Below, piece after piece: positions 8,877 through 16,630 of a DNA stretch of 24,113 nt. The position numbers and the translations under genes were made by a program. The stretch spans positions 1 through 24,113 of the forward strand of contig CALEJW010000085.1 in NCBI GenBank assembly GCA_937898635.1, given 5' to 3'. The stretch comes from an uncultured Pseudomonadota bacterium (GTDB lineage Bacteria > Pseudomonadota > Gammaproteobacteria > Burkholderiales > Usitatibacteraceae). Position 1 is the stretch's first letter, and every line of letters begins with the position of its first letter. The notes under the pieces are model-generated. The model made no database searches and was not told the origin of the DNA. It saw nothing but the letters and a program-made list of their open reading frames with translations.

Positions 8877-10094
8877 ATGCGACCCGAAGACCTGCCGGAA
8901 GGCATAGACGACGAGGAGCTCGAGCCGGCGGACCCGAACCAGTACTCGGGCCCGCTCGAGTGGTACTGGCACTTCCAGCAGCGCCCCGACTTCCAGGCCG
9001 ACAGCGAGCAGCTGCGCGTGCTCGCCGAGCTCGAGCGCCTCTTCGGCGAGCTCGAGGACTACCGCCAGTACCGCGCCGGCCGGATCAACCGCCTGGTGAC
9101 CAACCTGGGCGCCGGGCGGCGCCCGCCGCGCGGGATGTACATCTGGGGCGGGGTGGGGCGCGGCAAGTCGCTCCTGATGGACGCCTTCTACAAGGTGAGC
9201 CGCCACCGCCGCAAGCGCCGCGTGCACTTCCACGAGTTCATGCGCGAGATCCACGGGCGCCTTCGCGAGGCCGCCGGCACCGAGGACCCCCTGGAGGAGA
9301 TCGCCACGCGGATCGCCCGGGAGCTGCGCCTGCTCTGCTTCGACGAGTTCCACGTGAGCGACATCGCCGACGCCATGATCCTCGGCCGGCTCCTCGAGCT
9401 CCTGGTCGCGAAGGGGGTGGTGTTCGTGATGACCTCGAACTACCCGCCCGCCGGCCTCTACCCGAACGGCCTGCAGCGCGCGCGCTTCCTGCCGGCGATC
9501 GAGATCCTCGAGCGCGAGCTCGACGTGGTCGCGCTCGACGGCGGCGTGGACCACCGGCGCAGGATCCTCGAGGGCTTCCGCGTCTGGTACACCCCGCCGG
9601 GCGAGGAAGCCGACCAGCTCCTCGCGCAGTTCTTCGAGGCCGTGACCAAGGCGGCCGCCGAGCGCGACGGGACGATCGCGATCGGCGGCCGGGCGCTCGC
9701 CTTCCGCCAGCGCGCCAAGGGCGTGCTCTGGCTCGACTTCGGGCCGCTCTGCGTGGAGCCGCGCTCGCAGCTCGACTACCTCGAGATCGCGAGCGGCTAC
9801 CACACGGTGCTGGTGTCCGGCGTGCCGCGGCTCGCGCCCGAGCAGACGGACGTGATCCGGCGCCTCACCTGGCTCGTGGACGTGTTCTACGACCGGCGCG
9901 TGCGCCTGGCGATGTCCGCGGACGCCCCTCCCGAGGCGCTGGTGGCGCCGGCGGCGCAGGCGACCGGCCCGGGCGCGGCCGTCCTCAAGGAATTCGCGCG
10001 CACCGCGAGCCGCCTGCTCGAGATGCAGTCGCGCGACTACTTCGCGCGCCGGCACGCCTCGGCGGAGGACCCGCGCGTGCTGCGCGCCCGCTAG
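8877..10094 (+). CDS. zapE: Cell division ATPase ZapE (AFG1-like)
   Basis: This 405-residue P-loop ATPase is of the AFG1/ZapE family. In E. coli ZapE associates with the Z-ring under stress or low oxygen, and mitochondrial AFG1 relatives act in inner-membrane protein quality control. Walker A is GGVGRGKS (91-98) and Walker B is LLCFDEFHVSD (152-162), with FVMTSNYPPAGLYPNGLQR, the sensor-like segment typical of the family, following. The frame extends upstream to a GTG at 8796, but that part is encoded by the palindromic repeat, so ATG 8877 is chosen. The ribosome binding signal there is weak (CGAAG). lpd-zapE adjacency is common in betaproteobacteria. It is slightly longer than the E. coli protein (about 375). 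Confidence 0.93.
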   Translation: MRPEDLPEGIDDEELEPADPNQYSGPLEWYWHFQQRPDFQADSEQLRVLAELERLFGELEDYRQYRAGRINRLVTNLGAGRRPPRGMYIWGGVGRGKSLLMDAFYKVSRHRRKRRVHFHEFMREIHGRLREAAGTEDPLEEIATRIARELRLLCFDEFHVSDIADAMILGRLLELLVAKGVVFVMTSNYPPAGLYPNGLQRARFLPAIEILERELDVVALDGGVDHRRRILEGFRVWYTPPGEEADQLLAQFFEAVTKAAAERDGTIAIGGRALAFRQRAKGVLWLDFGPLCVEPRSQLDYLEIASGYHTVLVSGVPRLAPEQTDVIRRLTWLVDVFYDRRVRLAMSADAPPEALVAPAAQATGPGAAVLKEFARTASRLLEMQSRDYFARRHASAEDPRVLRAR

Positions 10095-10122
10095 CCCCTG
10101 AAACCCCCCGAAGGAGAAACCC

Positions 10123-11106
10123 ATGTTCAAGGCCATCTATCTCACGCGGGAAGACGGGAATTTCGCCGCGCGCGTCGCGGAGCTGGACGATTCGGCGCTG
10201 CCCGCGGGCAACGTCGCGCTCGCGGTCGAGTACTCGAGCCTCAACTACAAGGACGCGCTCGCGATCGCCGACAAGGCGCCGGTCGTGCGCCGGTGGCCCA
10301 TGGTCGCCGGGATCGACGGCGCCGGCGTGGTCGCGAGGAGCGACCACCCGGCGTGGAAGGCGGGCGATCGCGTGATCCTCGACGGCTGGGGCGCCGGCGA
10401 GACCCACTGGGGCTGCCTCGCGCAGAAGGCGAGCCTCGAGGGCGACTGGCTGGTGCGCCTGCCCGAAGGCCTCACCACGCGCCAGGCGATGGCCATCGGC
10501 ACCGCCGGCTACACCGCGATGCTCTGCGCGCTCGCGCTCGCGAAGGCGGGCGTGGCGCCGGGGCAGGGCGACGTCCTGGTCACGGGAGCGACCGGTGGCG
10601 TCGGGAGCGTGGCGATCGCGATCCTCTCGGGCTGGGGCCACCGCGTGGTCGCCTCGACGGGCAAGATGGCCGAGGCCGCGTACCTGGAGTCCCTGGGCGC
10701 GGCCGAGGTGATCGACCGGTCCGCGCTCTCGCAGCCGGGCAAGCCCCTGCAGAAGGAGCGCTGGGCCGGCGTCGTGGATTCCGTGGGCAGCCACACGCTC
10801 GCCAACGCCTGCGCCCAGGCGAAGTACGGGGGCGCCGTGGCCGCCTGCGGCCTGGCGCAGGGCATGGACTTTCCCGCGAGCGTGGCGCCCTTCATCCTGC
10901 GGGGCGTGCGGCTCCTCGGCGTGGACAGCGTCATGGCGCCGAAGGCGGCGCGCGAGGAGGCCTGGGCGCGGCTCGCCACGGACCTCGACCGAAGCAAGCT
11001 CGACGCCCTCACGACCGAGGCCGGCCTCGCCGAGGCGCTCGCGCTCGCGCCGGGCATCCTCTCGGGGCAACACCGCGGGCGGGTGGTGGTCGACGTGAAC
11101 CGCTGA
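10123..11106 (+). CDS. acuI: AcuI-type acrylyl-CoA reductase (NADPH)
   Basis: This 327-residue protein is a zinc-independent medium-chain dehydrogenase/reductase of the YhdH/AcuI group. Known members reduce acryloyl-CoA to propionyl-CoA with NADPH. Typical features are MFKAIYLTREDG, YSSLNYKDALAI (36-48), PMVAGIDGAGVV, and the nucleotide-binding GATGGVGSVA (155-164), followed by STGK, which fits the NADP preference of the family. An excellent ribosome binding site (AAGGAG at 10110-10115) precedes the ATG. It starts 28 bp after zapE and is followed by prpE, which makes the same product from propionate, supporting a propionyl-CoA/acrylate-detoxification role. Substrate is inferred from family, not shown. 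Confidence 0.87.
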   Translation: MFKAIYLTREDGNFAARVAELDDSALPAGNVALAVEYSSLNYKDALAIADKAPVVRRWPMVAGIDGAGVVARSDHPAWKAGDRVILDGWGAGETHWGCLAQKASLEGDWLVRLPEGLTTRQAMAIGTAGYTAMLCALALAKAGVAPGQGDVLVTGATGGVGSVAIAILSGWGHRVVASTGKMAEAAYLESLGAAEVIDRSALSQPGKPLQKERWAGVVDSVGSHTLANACAQAKYGGAVAACGLAQGMDFPASVAPFILRGVRLLGVDSVMAPKAAREEAWARLATDLDRSKLDALTTEAGLAEALALAPGILSGQHRGRVVVDVNR

Positions 11107-11116
11107 GGGCGGGCCG

Positions 11117-11132
11117 CCCGCGCCGGCGCGGG
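11117..11132 (+). terminator. GC-rich palindrome after acuI, possible terminator
   Basis: A perfect 16-base palindrome (CCCGCGCCGGCGCGGG) starts 10 bases after the acuI stop and can form a 6 bp stem with a 4-base loop. There is no T-run after it, so it may be only a weak or assisted terminator. Confidence 0.35.
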
Positions 11133-11133
11133 A

Positions 11134-11207
11134 CTAGGGAATACCCTGATCCGCGGGCCTGCATCGTTGAGGCGGATCAACTAGGCTCGCCGCCGGGCCC
11201 CTAGGCT
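11134..11207 (+). promoter_or_regulatory. Candidate regulatory region upstream of prpE
   Basis: The 163 bp acuI-prpE gap holds the inverted repeat AGGG-AATA-CCCT (11136-11147), a second inverted repeat GTTGA-N6-TCAAC (11166-11181), and a direct repeat CTAGGCT at 11181-11187 and 11201-11207. The latter two copies are 20 bases apart, about two helical turns. CTAGG also occurs at 11134-11138. Such arrays resemble operator sites for a dimeric activator. No convincing -35 is present, so the -10 may be one of the TAGGCT copies. The regulator is unknown. Confidence 0.35.
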
Positions 11208-11214
11208 ACAGACG

Positions 11215-11234
11215 CCCCGCCGCGAGAAGCGGGG
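11215..11234 (+). promoter_or_regulatory. Hairpin in the prpE leader
   Basis: CCCCGC (11215-11220) and GCGGGG (11229-11234) can pair around the loop CGCGAGAA. It lies 35 bases before the prpE start codon and just after the repeated CTAGGCT motif. No T-run follows, so it is more likely a leader stem than a terminator. Confidence 0.3.
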
Positions 11235-11269
11235 CCGGCCCCCACGAAGACCGTCGAGGAGAGACAGCC

Positions 11270-13165
11270 ATGACCCGCTACACGGATTTCCACGCGCGCT
11301 CGATCCGCGATCCCGAAGGCTTCTGGGGCGAGCAGGCCGCGCTGATCGACTGGCACCGGCCCTTCGACAAGGTGCTCGACTACGCGAAGCCGCCGTTCCG
11401 CTCGTGGTTCAAGGGCGGCCTCACGAACCTCTGCCACAACGCCGTGGACCGCCACCTCGCCACGCGCGGCGCGCAGAAGGCGCTCGTGTGGATCTCCACC
11501 GAGGTGAACGAGGAGAAGAGCTGGACCTTCGCCGAGCTCGCCGACGAGGTGAACCGCTTCGCCGCGATCCTCGCCTCCCTCGGCGTGGGCAAGGGCGACC
11601 GCGTGCTCATCTACATGCCGATGGTGCCGGAGGCGGTCTTCGCCATGCTCGCCACGGTGCGCATCGGCGCGATCCACTCCGTGGTCTTCGGCGGCTTCGC
11701 CGCGGCGAGCCTCGCCGCGCGCATCGACGACGCCCAGCCGAAGGTGATGGTCACCTCCGATGCCGGGTCGCGCGGCGGCAAGGCGATCCCCCTGAAGCCC
11801 CTCGTGGACGAGTCGATCCGGCTCTCGAAGGCGCCGCCGGCGAGTGTCGTCATCGTGAACCGCGGCCTCGACCCGGCGATGGCGAGGCTGGCGGGGCGGG
11901 ACCTGGACTACGCCGAACTGCGCGCGAAGCACGCCGGCGCGAAGGTGCCCGTCACCTGGCTGGAATCGAACGAGCCCTCCTACATCCTCTACACGAGCGG
12001 GACGACGGGCAAGCCCAAGGGCGTGCAGCGCGACACCGGCGGCTACGCCGTCGCGCTCGCGGCCTCCATGAAGCACATCTACTGCTCGAACCCGGGCGAG
12101 GCCTATTTCTCCACCTCCGACATCGGCTGGGTGGTGGGGCACTCCTACATCGTCTACGGCCCGCTCATCAACGGCTCGACCACGATCATGTACGAGGGCC
12201 TGCCCATCCGGCCCGATCCCGCGATCTGGTGGAAGATCGTCTCGGACTACCAGGTCACCTCGATGTTCTCCTCGCCGACGGCGATCCGCGTGCTCAAGAA
12301 GCAGGACCCGGCCTACATGTCGAAGCACGACGTGAAGTGCCTCAAGTACCTCTTCCTCGCGGGCGAGCCCCTCGACGAGCCCACGGCGCGCTGGGTCGCC
12401 GACAACCTCGGTTGCCCGGTGGTGGACAACTACTGGCAGACGGAGACGGGCTGGCCGATCCTCTCGGCCTGCCTCGGCGTGGAGGACACGCCGCGCAAGT
12501 TCGGCTCGCCCTCGTTCGCGGTGTACGGCTACAACGTGAAGCTCAAGGACGAGGTCACCGGCAAGGAGACGGGGCCCGACGAGAAGGGCGTGCTGTGCGT
12601 CGTGCCGCCGCTGCCGCCGGGGGCGATGACCACGGTGTGGGGCGACGACGAGCGCTACGTGAAGACCTACTACGGCACGTTCAGGGACGAGATGGTGTAC
12701 TCGACCTTCGACTGGGCGGTGCGCGACAAGGACGGCTACTACTTCGTGCTCGGCCGCACCGACGACGTGATCAACGTCGCCGGCCACCGCCTCGGCACCC
12801 GCGAGATCGAGGAGGCGGTGCAGGCCCACGCCGGCATCGCCGAAGTGGCCGTGGTGGGCGTGGCCGACGCCCTCAAGGGCCAGGTGCCGGTCGCCTTCGC
12901 CGTGGCGAAGGACGCGTCGAAGACGGCCACGAAGGAGCTCGCCGCGGCCTTCGAGAAGGAAGTGATGGCGATGGTGGACAAGGAGCTCGGCGCCATCGCG
13001 CGGCCCTCGCGCGTGCACTTCGTGACGGTGCTGCCGAAGACCCGCTCGGGCAAGCTCCTGCGCCGCTCCATCCAGGCCCTCTGCGAGGGCCGGGACCCCG
13101 GCGACCTCACCACCATCGAGGACCCGGGCGCCCTCGAGCAGATCCGCGCCGCGCTGAAGAGTTGA
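11270..13165 (+). CDS. prpE: Propionyl-CoA synthetase
   Basis: This 631-residue ANL-superfamily ligase activates propionate to propionyl-CoA via an acyl-adenylate. The N-terminal FHARSIRDPEGFWGEQAALIDW and SWFKGGLTNLCHNAVDRH are characteristic of the acetyl/propionyl-CoA synthetase family, with PrpE-like wording and no longer Acs N-terminus. The P-loop is YTSGTTGKPKG (241-251), the A5 motif is VVDNYWQTETGWPI, and the hinge is YYFVLGRTDDVINVAGHR. The C-terminal catalytic K595 lies in KTRSGKLLRR; the matching lysine in Salmonella PrpE (K592) is a known acylation control site. GAGGAGAG precedes the ATG. Following acuI in the same direction fits propionyl-CoA metabolism. Acetate as a side substrate is possible. 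Confidence 0.92.
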   Translation: MTRYTDFHARSIRDPEGFWGEQAALIDWHRPFDKVLDYAKPPFRSWFKGGLTNLCHNAVDRHLATRGAQKALVWISTEVNEEKSWTFAELADEVNRFAAILASLGVGKGDRVLIYMPMVPEAVFAMLATVRIGAIHSVVFGGFAAASLAARIDDAQPKVMVTSDAGSRGGKAIPLKPLVDESIRLSKAPPASVVIVNRGLDPAMARLAGRDLDYAELRAKHAGAKVPVTWLESNEPSYILYTSGTTGKPKGVQRDTGGYAVALAASMKHIYCSNPGEAYFSTSDIGWVVGHSYIVYGPLINGSTTIMYEGLPIRPDPAIWWKIVSDYQVTSMFSSPTAIRVLKKQDPAYMSKHDVKCLKYLFLAGEPLDEPTARWVADNLGCPVVDNYWQTETGWPILSACLGVEDTPRKFGSPSFAVYGYNVKLKDEVTGKETGPDEKGVLCVVPPLPPGAMTTVWGDDERYVKTYYGTFRDEMVYSTFDWAVRDKDGYYFVLGRTDDVINVAGHRLGTREIEEAVQAHAGIAEVAVVGVADALKGQVPVAFAVAKDASKTATKELAAAFEKEVMAMVDKELGAIARPSRVHFVTVLPKTRSGKLLRRSIQALCEGRDPGDLTTIEDPGALEQIRAALKS

Positions 13166-13171
13166 GGTGGC

Positions 13172-13193
13172 GGGCCGCGCCGGGGCGCGGGCC
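13172..13193. terminator. Hairpin between convergent prpE and the DUF3617 gene
   Basis: Positions 13172-13181 and 13184-13193 are nearly perfect inverted repeats (GGGCCGCGCC with GGCGCGGGCC, one mismatch). This allows a stem of about six pairs with a tetraloop, extended after a mismatch. Lying 6 bases after the prpE stop and 14 bases from the end of the opposing gene, it could end transcription from both sides. There is no T-run. Confidence 0.4.
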
Positions 13194-13207
13194 TCCGGGC
13201 GGGCGCC

Positions 13208-13672
13208 TCAGTCGGGGCAGGGCCCGATGAGCCTCGCGCGGGTGTCGTGCGTCATGTTCATGGCCCGTCCGCCGGCGTTCATCGACATCCGCGACACCAT
13301 CCGGTAGCCGTCCGGCGTGAACGTGACGGTGTTGTCGGAACTCATCTGCAGGTCGCCCTGGCAGGCGAACTTGTAGTGGGCCGTGTTGCCCGACATCTTC
13401 ATGTCGGTGATCCGGCAGTCGACCTTGCTGTTGGGGTCGCGGCGGCCGAGCTGGCCGTCGGCGATGTCCTTCGCCGTGAGGCAGTGCTTGACCGTCACCT
13501 TCTGCCTGCCCATGCCCTTCGGCGCGCCGGCGATCGCGCCCATGTCCATCTCCATGCTGTATTCGTAGAGTCCCGGCTTGATCCGCGCCGCGAAGGCCTT
13601 GAGGTCGTTCTGGGCGAGGGCGGCGGTGGCGCAAAGGGCGAGGGCGGCGGCGATCAGGGCGGAGGCTTTCAT
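13208..13672 (-). CDS. Exported DUF3617-type protein
   Basis: This 154-residue protein has a clear Sec signal peptide (MKASALIAAALALCATAALA, cleavage before QND), so the mature form of about 134 residues is probably periplasmic. The body begins IKPGLYEYSMEMDMG and has paired cysteines (CLTAKDI...DCRI...FACQGDLQMSS...). This matches the DUF3617 pattern of 'GLWE' start, 'CLT' middle and late Cys. No biochemical function is known to me for this family. Start ATG 13672 is supported by GGGGAA just upstream, and a -10-like TATCCT lies 34 bases before the start codon. A long frame continuing upstream on this strand is antisense to pabB and is not used. It is divergent from pabB and convergent with prpE. 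Confidence 0.8.
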   Translation of the reverse strand: MKASALIAAALALCATAALAQNDLKAFAARIKPGLYEYSMEMDMGAIAGAPKGMGRQKVTVKHCLTAKDIADGQLGRRDPNSKVDCRITDMKMSGNTAHYKFACQGDLQMSSDNTVTFTPDGYRMVSRMSMNAGGRAMNMTHDTRARLIGPCPD

Positions 13673-13705
13673 GGCATTCCCCGGGCGACGTGGACAGTGC
13701 ATCGC

Positions 13706-13711
13706 AGGATA
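13706..13711 (-). promoter_or_regulatory. -10 element of the DUF3617 gene promoter
   Basis: On the minus strand the bases TGCTATCCT form an extended -10 (TGnTATCCT). This predicts a transcript start near 13699 and a leader of about 27 bases that contains the GGGGAA ribosome binding site. No good -35 is seen. Confidence 0.4.
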
Positions 13712-13743
13712 GCACCGGGCGGGGCGGCGGGCGCCCGGGCGGC

Positions 13744-13749
13744 TAGAAT
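13744..13749 (+). promoter_or_regulatory. -10 element of the pabB promoter
   Basis: TAGAAT matches the sigma-70 -10 consensus at five of six positions. The ATG at 13757 lies 8 bases after its last T, the usual distance to a transcription start, and no Shine-Dalgarno sequence exists in between. The mRNA may therefore be leaderless. A clear -35 is missing in the GC-rich upstream stretch. Confidence 0.45.
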
Positions 13750-13756
13750 GGCGTCC

Positions 13757-15730
13757 ATGGCGCGCACCCTGGAGCTGCCCTACGACGAGTCCACCGGCTG
13801 CGCCGAGCGCCACGCGTGGTACGAGCGCATGCGCCCGCTCGGGTGGGCCGTGTACCTGGACAGCGGCGAGCGCGGCCGCACGGGCGGGCGCTACGACATC
13901 CTCGCCGCCGGTCCCGTGGCGAGCCTCGTCTCCCGCGCCGGACTCGCCGAGATCCATCGCGACGGCGCGGCGAGCGCGGTCCCCGGCGGCGCCTTCGCGG
14001 GCCTGCGGGAGCTCCTCGAGGGAGCCGTGGGCGACGACGAGCGCTGGCCCATCGCCGGGGGCGCGATCGGCTACTTCGGCTACGAGCTCGGGCGCGGCGA
14101 GGCGAAGCTTCCCGCGGACAAGGCGGGCACGAGCGCGTTCATGCCGGAGGCGGCGGTGGGGCTCTATCCCTGGACCGTGGTGATCGACCATGCCGAGCGG
14201 CGCGCGGCGCTCACCTCGCTCGCGAGCTTCCCGGACGACGCGGCCGCGGGCCTGCGGGGACGCATCCTCGCGGGCGAGAGCGCCGCGCGCGAGCCCTTCG
14301 GCGTGAGGGGCGAGATCGTCTCGAGCCTGGAGCGCGAGGACTACCTGCCGCGGGCGGGGCGCATCATCGACTACATCCGCGCCGGCGACACGTACCAGGT
14401 GAACCTCACGCGCGAGTTCCGCGTCGCGTGCGAGGGTGACGCGTGGGAGTTCTACCGGCACCTGCACGACACGAACCCGGCGCCCATGGGCGCCTTCCTC
14501 GAGTATCCCTTCGGCTGCGTGCTCTCGAGCTCGCCCGAGCGCCTGATGAGCGTCGCGGGCCGGGAGGCGGTGACGCGGCCGATCAAGGGCACGCGACGGC
14601 GCCGGGCGGACCCGGCGGAGGACGCGCGCGTGCGCGCCGAGCTCTCGGCCTCGGCCAAGGACCGCGCCGAGAACGTCATGATCGTGGACCTGCTGCGCAA
14701 CGACTTCGGCCGCGTGTGCGAGCCGGGAAGCGTCGCGGTGCCGGCGCTTTGCGAGCCGGAGAGCTTCGCCACCGTGCACCACCTGGTGAGCACCGTGACG
14801 GGCCGGCTCGCCGCCGGCCGCGACGGCGTGGACCTCCTCGCGGCCTGCTTTCCCGGCGGGTCGATCACCGGGGCGCCCAAGCGCCGCGCGATGGAGATCA
14901 TCGACGAGCTGGAGCCGCACCGCCGCGAGGTGTACTGCGGCGCCATCGGCTACGCGACGGCGGCGGGGCGGATCGACATGAACATCCCCATCCGCACGAC
15001 GCTCGCGGCCGGCGGGGAGCTGCGCTTCTACGCCGGCGGGGGAATCGTGGCCGACTCCTCGCCGGAGGCCGAGTTCGAGGAGACGGAGACGAAGGTCGCG
15101 GCGATCCGCCGCGCGCTCGCGCGCTTCTCCTCGGGCGGCGCGCCGCACCGCGCCAAGTCCGCGATGCGCCGCGAGCTCCTCGCCGCCCGCGAGGCGCTCT
15201 TCGCCGGCGGGAGCGCGGACTTCGCCTCCCGGATCACCGCGCGCCTGCGCGCGCTTCCCGAGTACCGGCGCGCGCGCACGGTGCTCGCCACGCTGAGCTT
15301 CGGCACCGAATGGGACACGCGGGCCTTCGCCGAGGGCGTCCTCGCCGACGGCAAGGTCCTCCTCCTGCCGCGCGTGGTGCGCGAGCCGCGCTCGCTCTCG
15401 CTGCACGCGGTGAAGGACCTCGGCGCGGACCTGGTGCCGGGGGTCTGGGGCATCGAGGAACCCGATCCCGCCCGCTGCCGCGCGGTGCCGATCTCGGAAG
15501 TCGACTTCGCCCTCGTGCCTGCGCTATCGTGCGACCGCGGGGGCGTGCGGCTCGGCTACGGGGCGGGCTACTTCGACCGCCTGCTCGCCGGCGCGGGGAC
15601 GCGGACCTACCGCGTGGTGGCGCTCCCCGAGGCGCTGTTGCGCGAGCGCGTGCCCTTCGAGCCCCACGACGTGCCCGTGGACGCGCTGCTCACCGAACGA
15701 CAACTCCTCCCGACGAGACCCCTCCCATGA
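13757..15730 (+). CDS. pabB: Fused aminodeoxychorismate synthase component I (PabB) / 5-formyltetrahydrofolate cyclo-ligase
   Basis: One uninterrupted frame of 657 residues encodes two folate enzymes. Residues 1 to about 455 are a chorismate-binding PabB: RPIKGTR with K277, the PIKGT signature that separates PabB from anthranilate synthase (PIAGT), then SAKDRAENVMIVDLLRND, PGGSITGAPKRRAMEI (366-) and YAGGGIVADS. It makes aminodeoxychorismate on the way to p-aminobenzoate. Residues about 466-657 are a full-length 5-formyl-THF cyclo-ligase (5-FCL): KSAMRRELLAAREALF, ATLSFGTEWDT, and the signature RLGYGAGYFDR. The family's N-terminal basic residue (K467) precedes the only internal Met (M470), so a separate start there would truncate the domain. 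ATG 13748 is an alternative start. The stop overlaps folD by ATGA. Confidence 0.9.
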   Translation: MARTLELPYDESTGCAERHAWYERMRPLGWAVYLDSGERGRTGGRYDILAAGPVASLVSRAGLAEIHRDGAASAVPGGAFAGLRELLEGAVGDDERWPIAGGAIGYFGYELGRGEAKLPADKAGTSAFMPEAAVGLYPWTVVIDHAERRAALTSLASFPDDAAAGLRGRILAGESAAREPFGVRGEIVSSLEREDYLPRAGRIIDYIRAGDTYQVNLTREFRVACEGDAWEFYRHLHDTNPAPMGAFLEYPFGCVLSSSPERLMSVAGREAVTRPIKGTRRRRADPAEDARVRAELSASAKDRAENVMIVDLLRNDFGRVCEPGSVAVPALCEPESFATVHHLVSTVTGRLAAGRDGVDLLAACFPGGSITGAPKRRAMEIIDELEPHRREVYCGAIGYATAAGRIDMNIPIRTTLAAGGELRFYAGGGIVADSSPEAEFEETETKVAAIRRALARFSSGGAPHRAKSAMRRELLAAREALFAGGSADFASRITARLRALPEYRRARTVLATLSFGTEWDTRAFAEGVLADGKVLLLPRVVREPRSLSLHAVKDLGADLVPGVWGIEEPDPARCRAVPISEVDFALVPALSCDRGGVRLGYGAGYFDRLLAGAGTRTYRVVALPEALLRERVPFEPHDVPVDALLTERQLLPTRPLP

Positions 15731-16608
15731 AAGCCCGGACCATCGACGGCAAGGCCATCGCCGCCGGCATCGCCACCGAGAACGCCCTGCGCGCCGCGCG
15801 CCTTCGCGACAAGGGCACCGTGCCCGGGCTCGCCGTCGTGATCGTCGGCGAGGACGCCGCGAGCCGCGTCTACGTGCGCAACAAGGCGCTCGCCTGCGAG
15901 CGCGCGGGCGTGGCCTCCTGGGTGCACGCGATGCCGGCGGACACGCCGCAGGCGCGCCTCGTGGGCTTCCTGCGGGAGCTCAACGCGGACCCGTCCGTGC
16001 ACGGCATCCTCGTGCAGCTGCCGCTGCCGCGGACAATCGACGCGCGCGCCGTCATCGAGGCCATCGACCCGGCGAAGGACGTGGACGGCTTCCACTACCG
16101 CAACGTGGGCGCGCTCGTGGTCGGGGAGCCCGCGTTCTACCCGTGCACGCCCTGGGGCGTCATGAAGATGCTCGAGCACGAGGGCATCGCGGTCGAGGGC
16201 CTGCACGCGGTGGTCGTGGGCCGCTCCACCATCGTGGGCAAGCCCATGGCGCTCATGCTCCTGAACGCGAGCGCGACGGTGACCGTGTGCCATTCGCGCA
16301 CCCGGGACCTCGGCGCGATCACCCGCCAGGCCGACCTCCTCGTGGCCGCCACGGGCCGGGCGCGCATGATCGGCGCGGACATGGTGAAGCCCGGGGCGGT
16401 GGTGATCGACGTGGGCATCAACCGCCTGCCCGACGGCAAGCTCTGCGGCGACGTGGACCACGACGCCGTCGCCCGGGTCGCCTCGCGGCTCACGCCGGTG
16501 CCCGGCGGGGTGGGGCCCATGACGATCGCGATGCTCGTGGCGAACACCGTGCGGGGCGCGGAGAAGGCCGCGGGGATCGCCGCGCCGATGGAAACGCGCC
16601 TCGCCTGA
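15727..16608 (+). CDS. folD: Bifunctional methylene-THF dehydrogenase / methenyl-THF cyclohydrolase
   Basis: This 293-residue enzyme interconverts 5,10-methylene-, 5,10-methenyl- and 10-formyl-tetrahydrofolate with NADP. Catalytic residues are visible at the expected places: Y49 and K53 in SRVYVRNK, Q97 in GILVQLPLP, and D120 in KDVDGFH. The nucleotide site is VVGRSTIVGKP (164-174), and PGGVGPMTIAMLVANT closes the protein. The ATG overlaps the stop of the PabB/5-FCL gene (ATGA), so translation is probably coupled. That is meaningful because 5-FCL produces 5,10-methenyl-THF, a FolD substrate. Length is normal (E. coli 288). Confidence 0.96.
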   Translation: MKARTIDGKAIAAGIATENALRAARLRDKGTVPGLAVVIVGEDAASRVYVRNKALACERAGVASWVHAMPADTPQARLVGFLRELNADPSVHGILVQLPLPRTIDARAVIEAIDPAKDVDGFHYRNVGALVVGEPAFYPCTPWGVMKMLEHEGIAVEGLHAVVVGRSTIVGKPMALMLLNASATVTVCHSRTRDLGAITRQADLLVAATGRARMIGADMVKPGAVVIDVGINRLPDGKLCGDVDHDAVARVASRLTPVPGGVGPMTIAMLVANTVRGAEKAAGIAAPMETRLA

Positions 16609-16630
16609 GGCCACGGAAAGGAAAGCGACG

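Noticed and set aside
11201..13018. Antisense frame of 605 codons across prpE
   Set aside because: It is a shadow of the prpE codons, His/Arg/Val-rich, without motif or ribosome binding site.
13247..13756. Upstream extension of the pabB frame
   Set aside because: This part is antisense to the DUF3617 gene with its clear signal peptide, and the PabB domain begins only after 13757.
15164..15730. Separate 5-FCL gene starting at the internal ATG 15164
   Set aside because: There is no stop codon before it, no ribosome binding site precedes the ATG, and the start would remove the conserved basic residue K467. A fused protein is the simpler reading, though internal initiation cannot be fully excluded.
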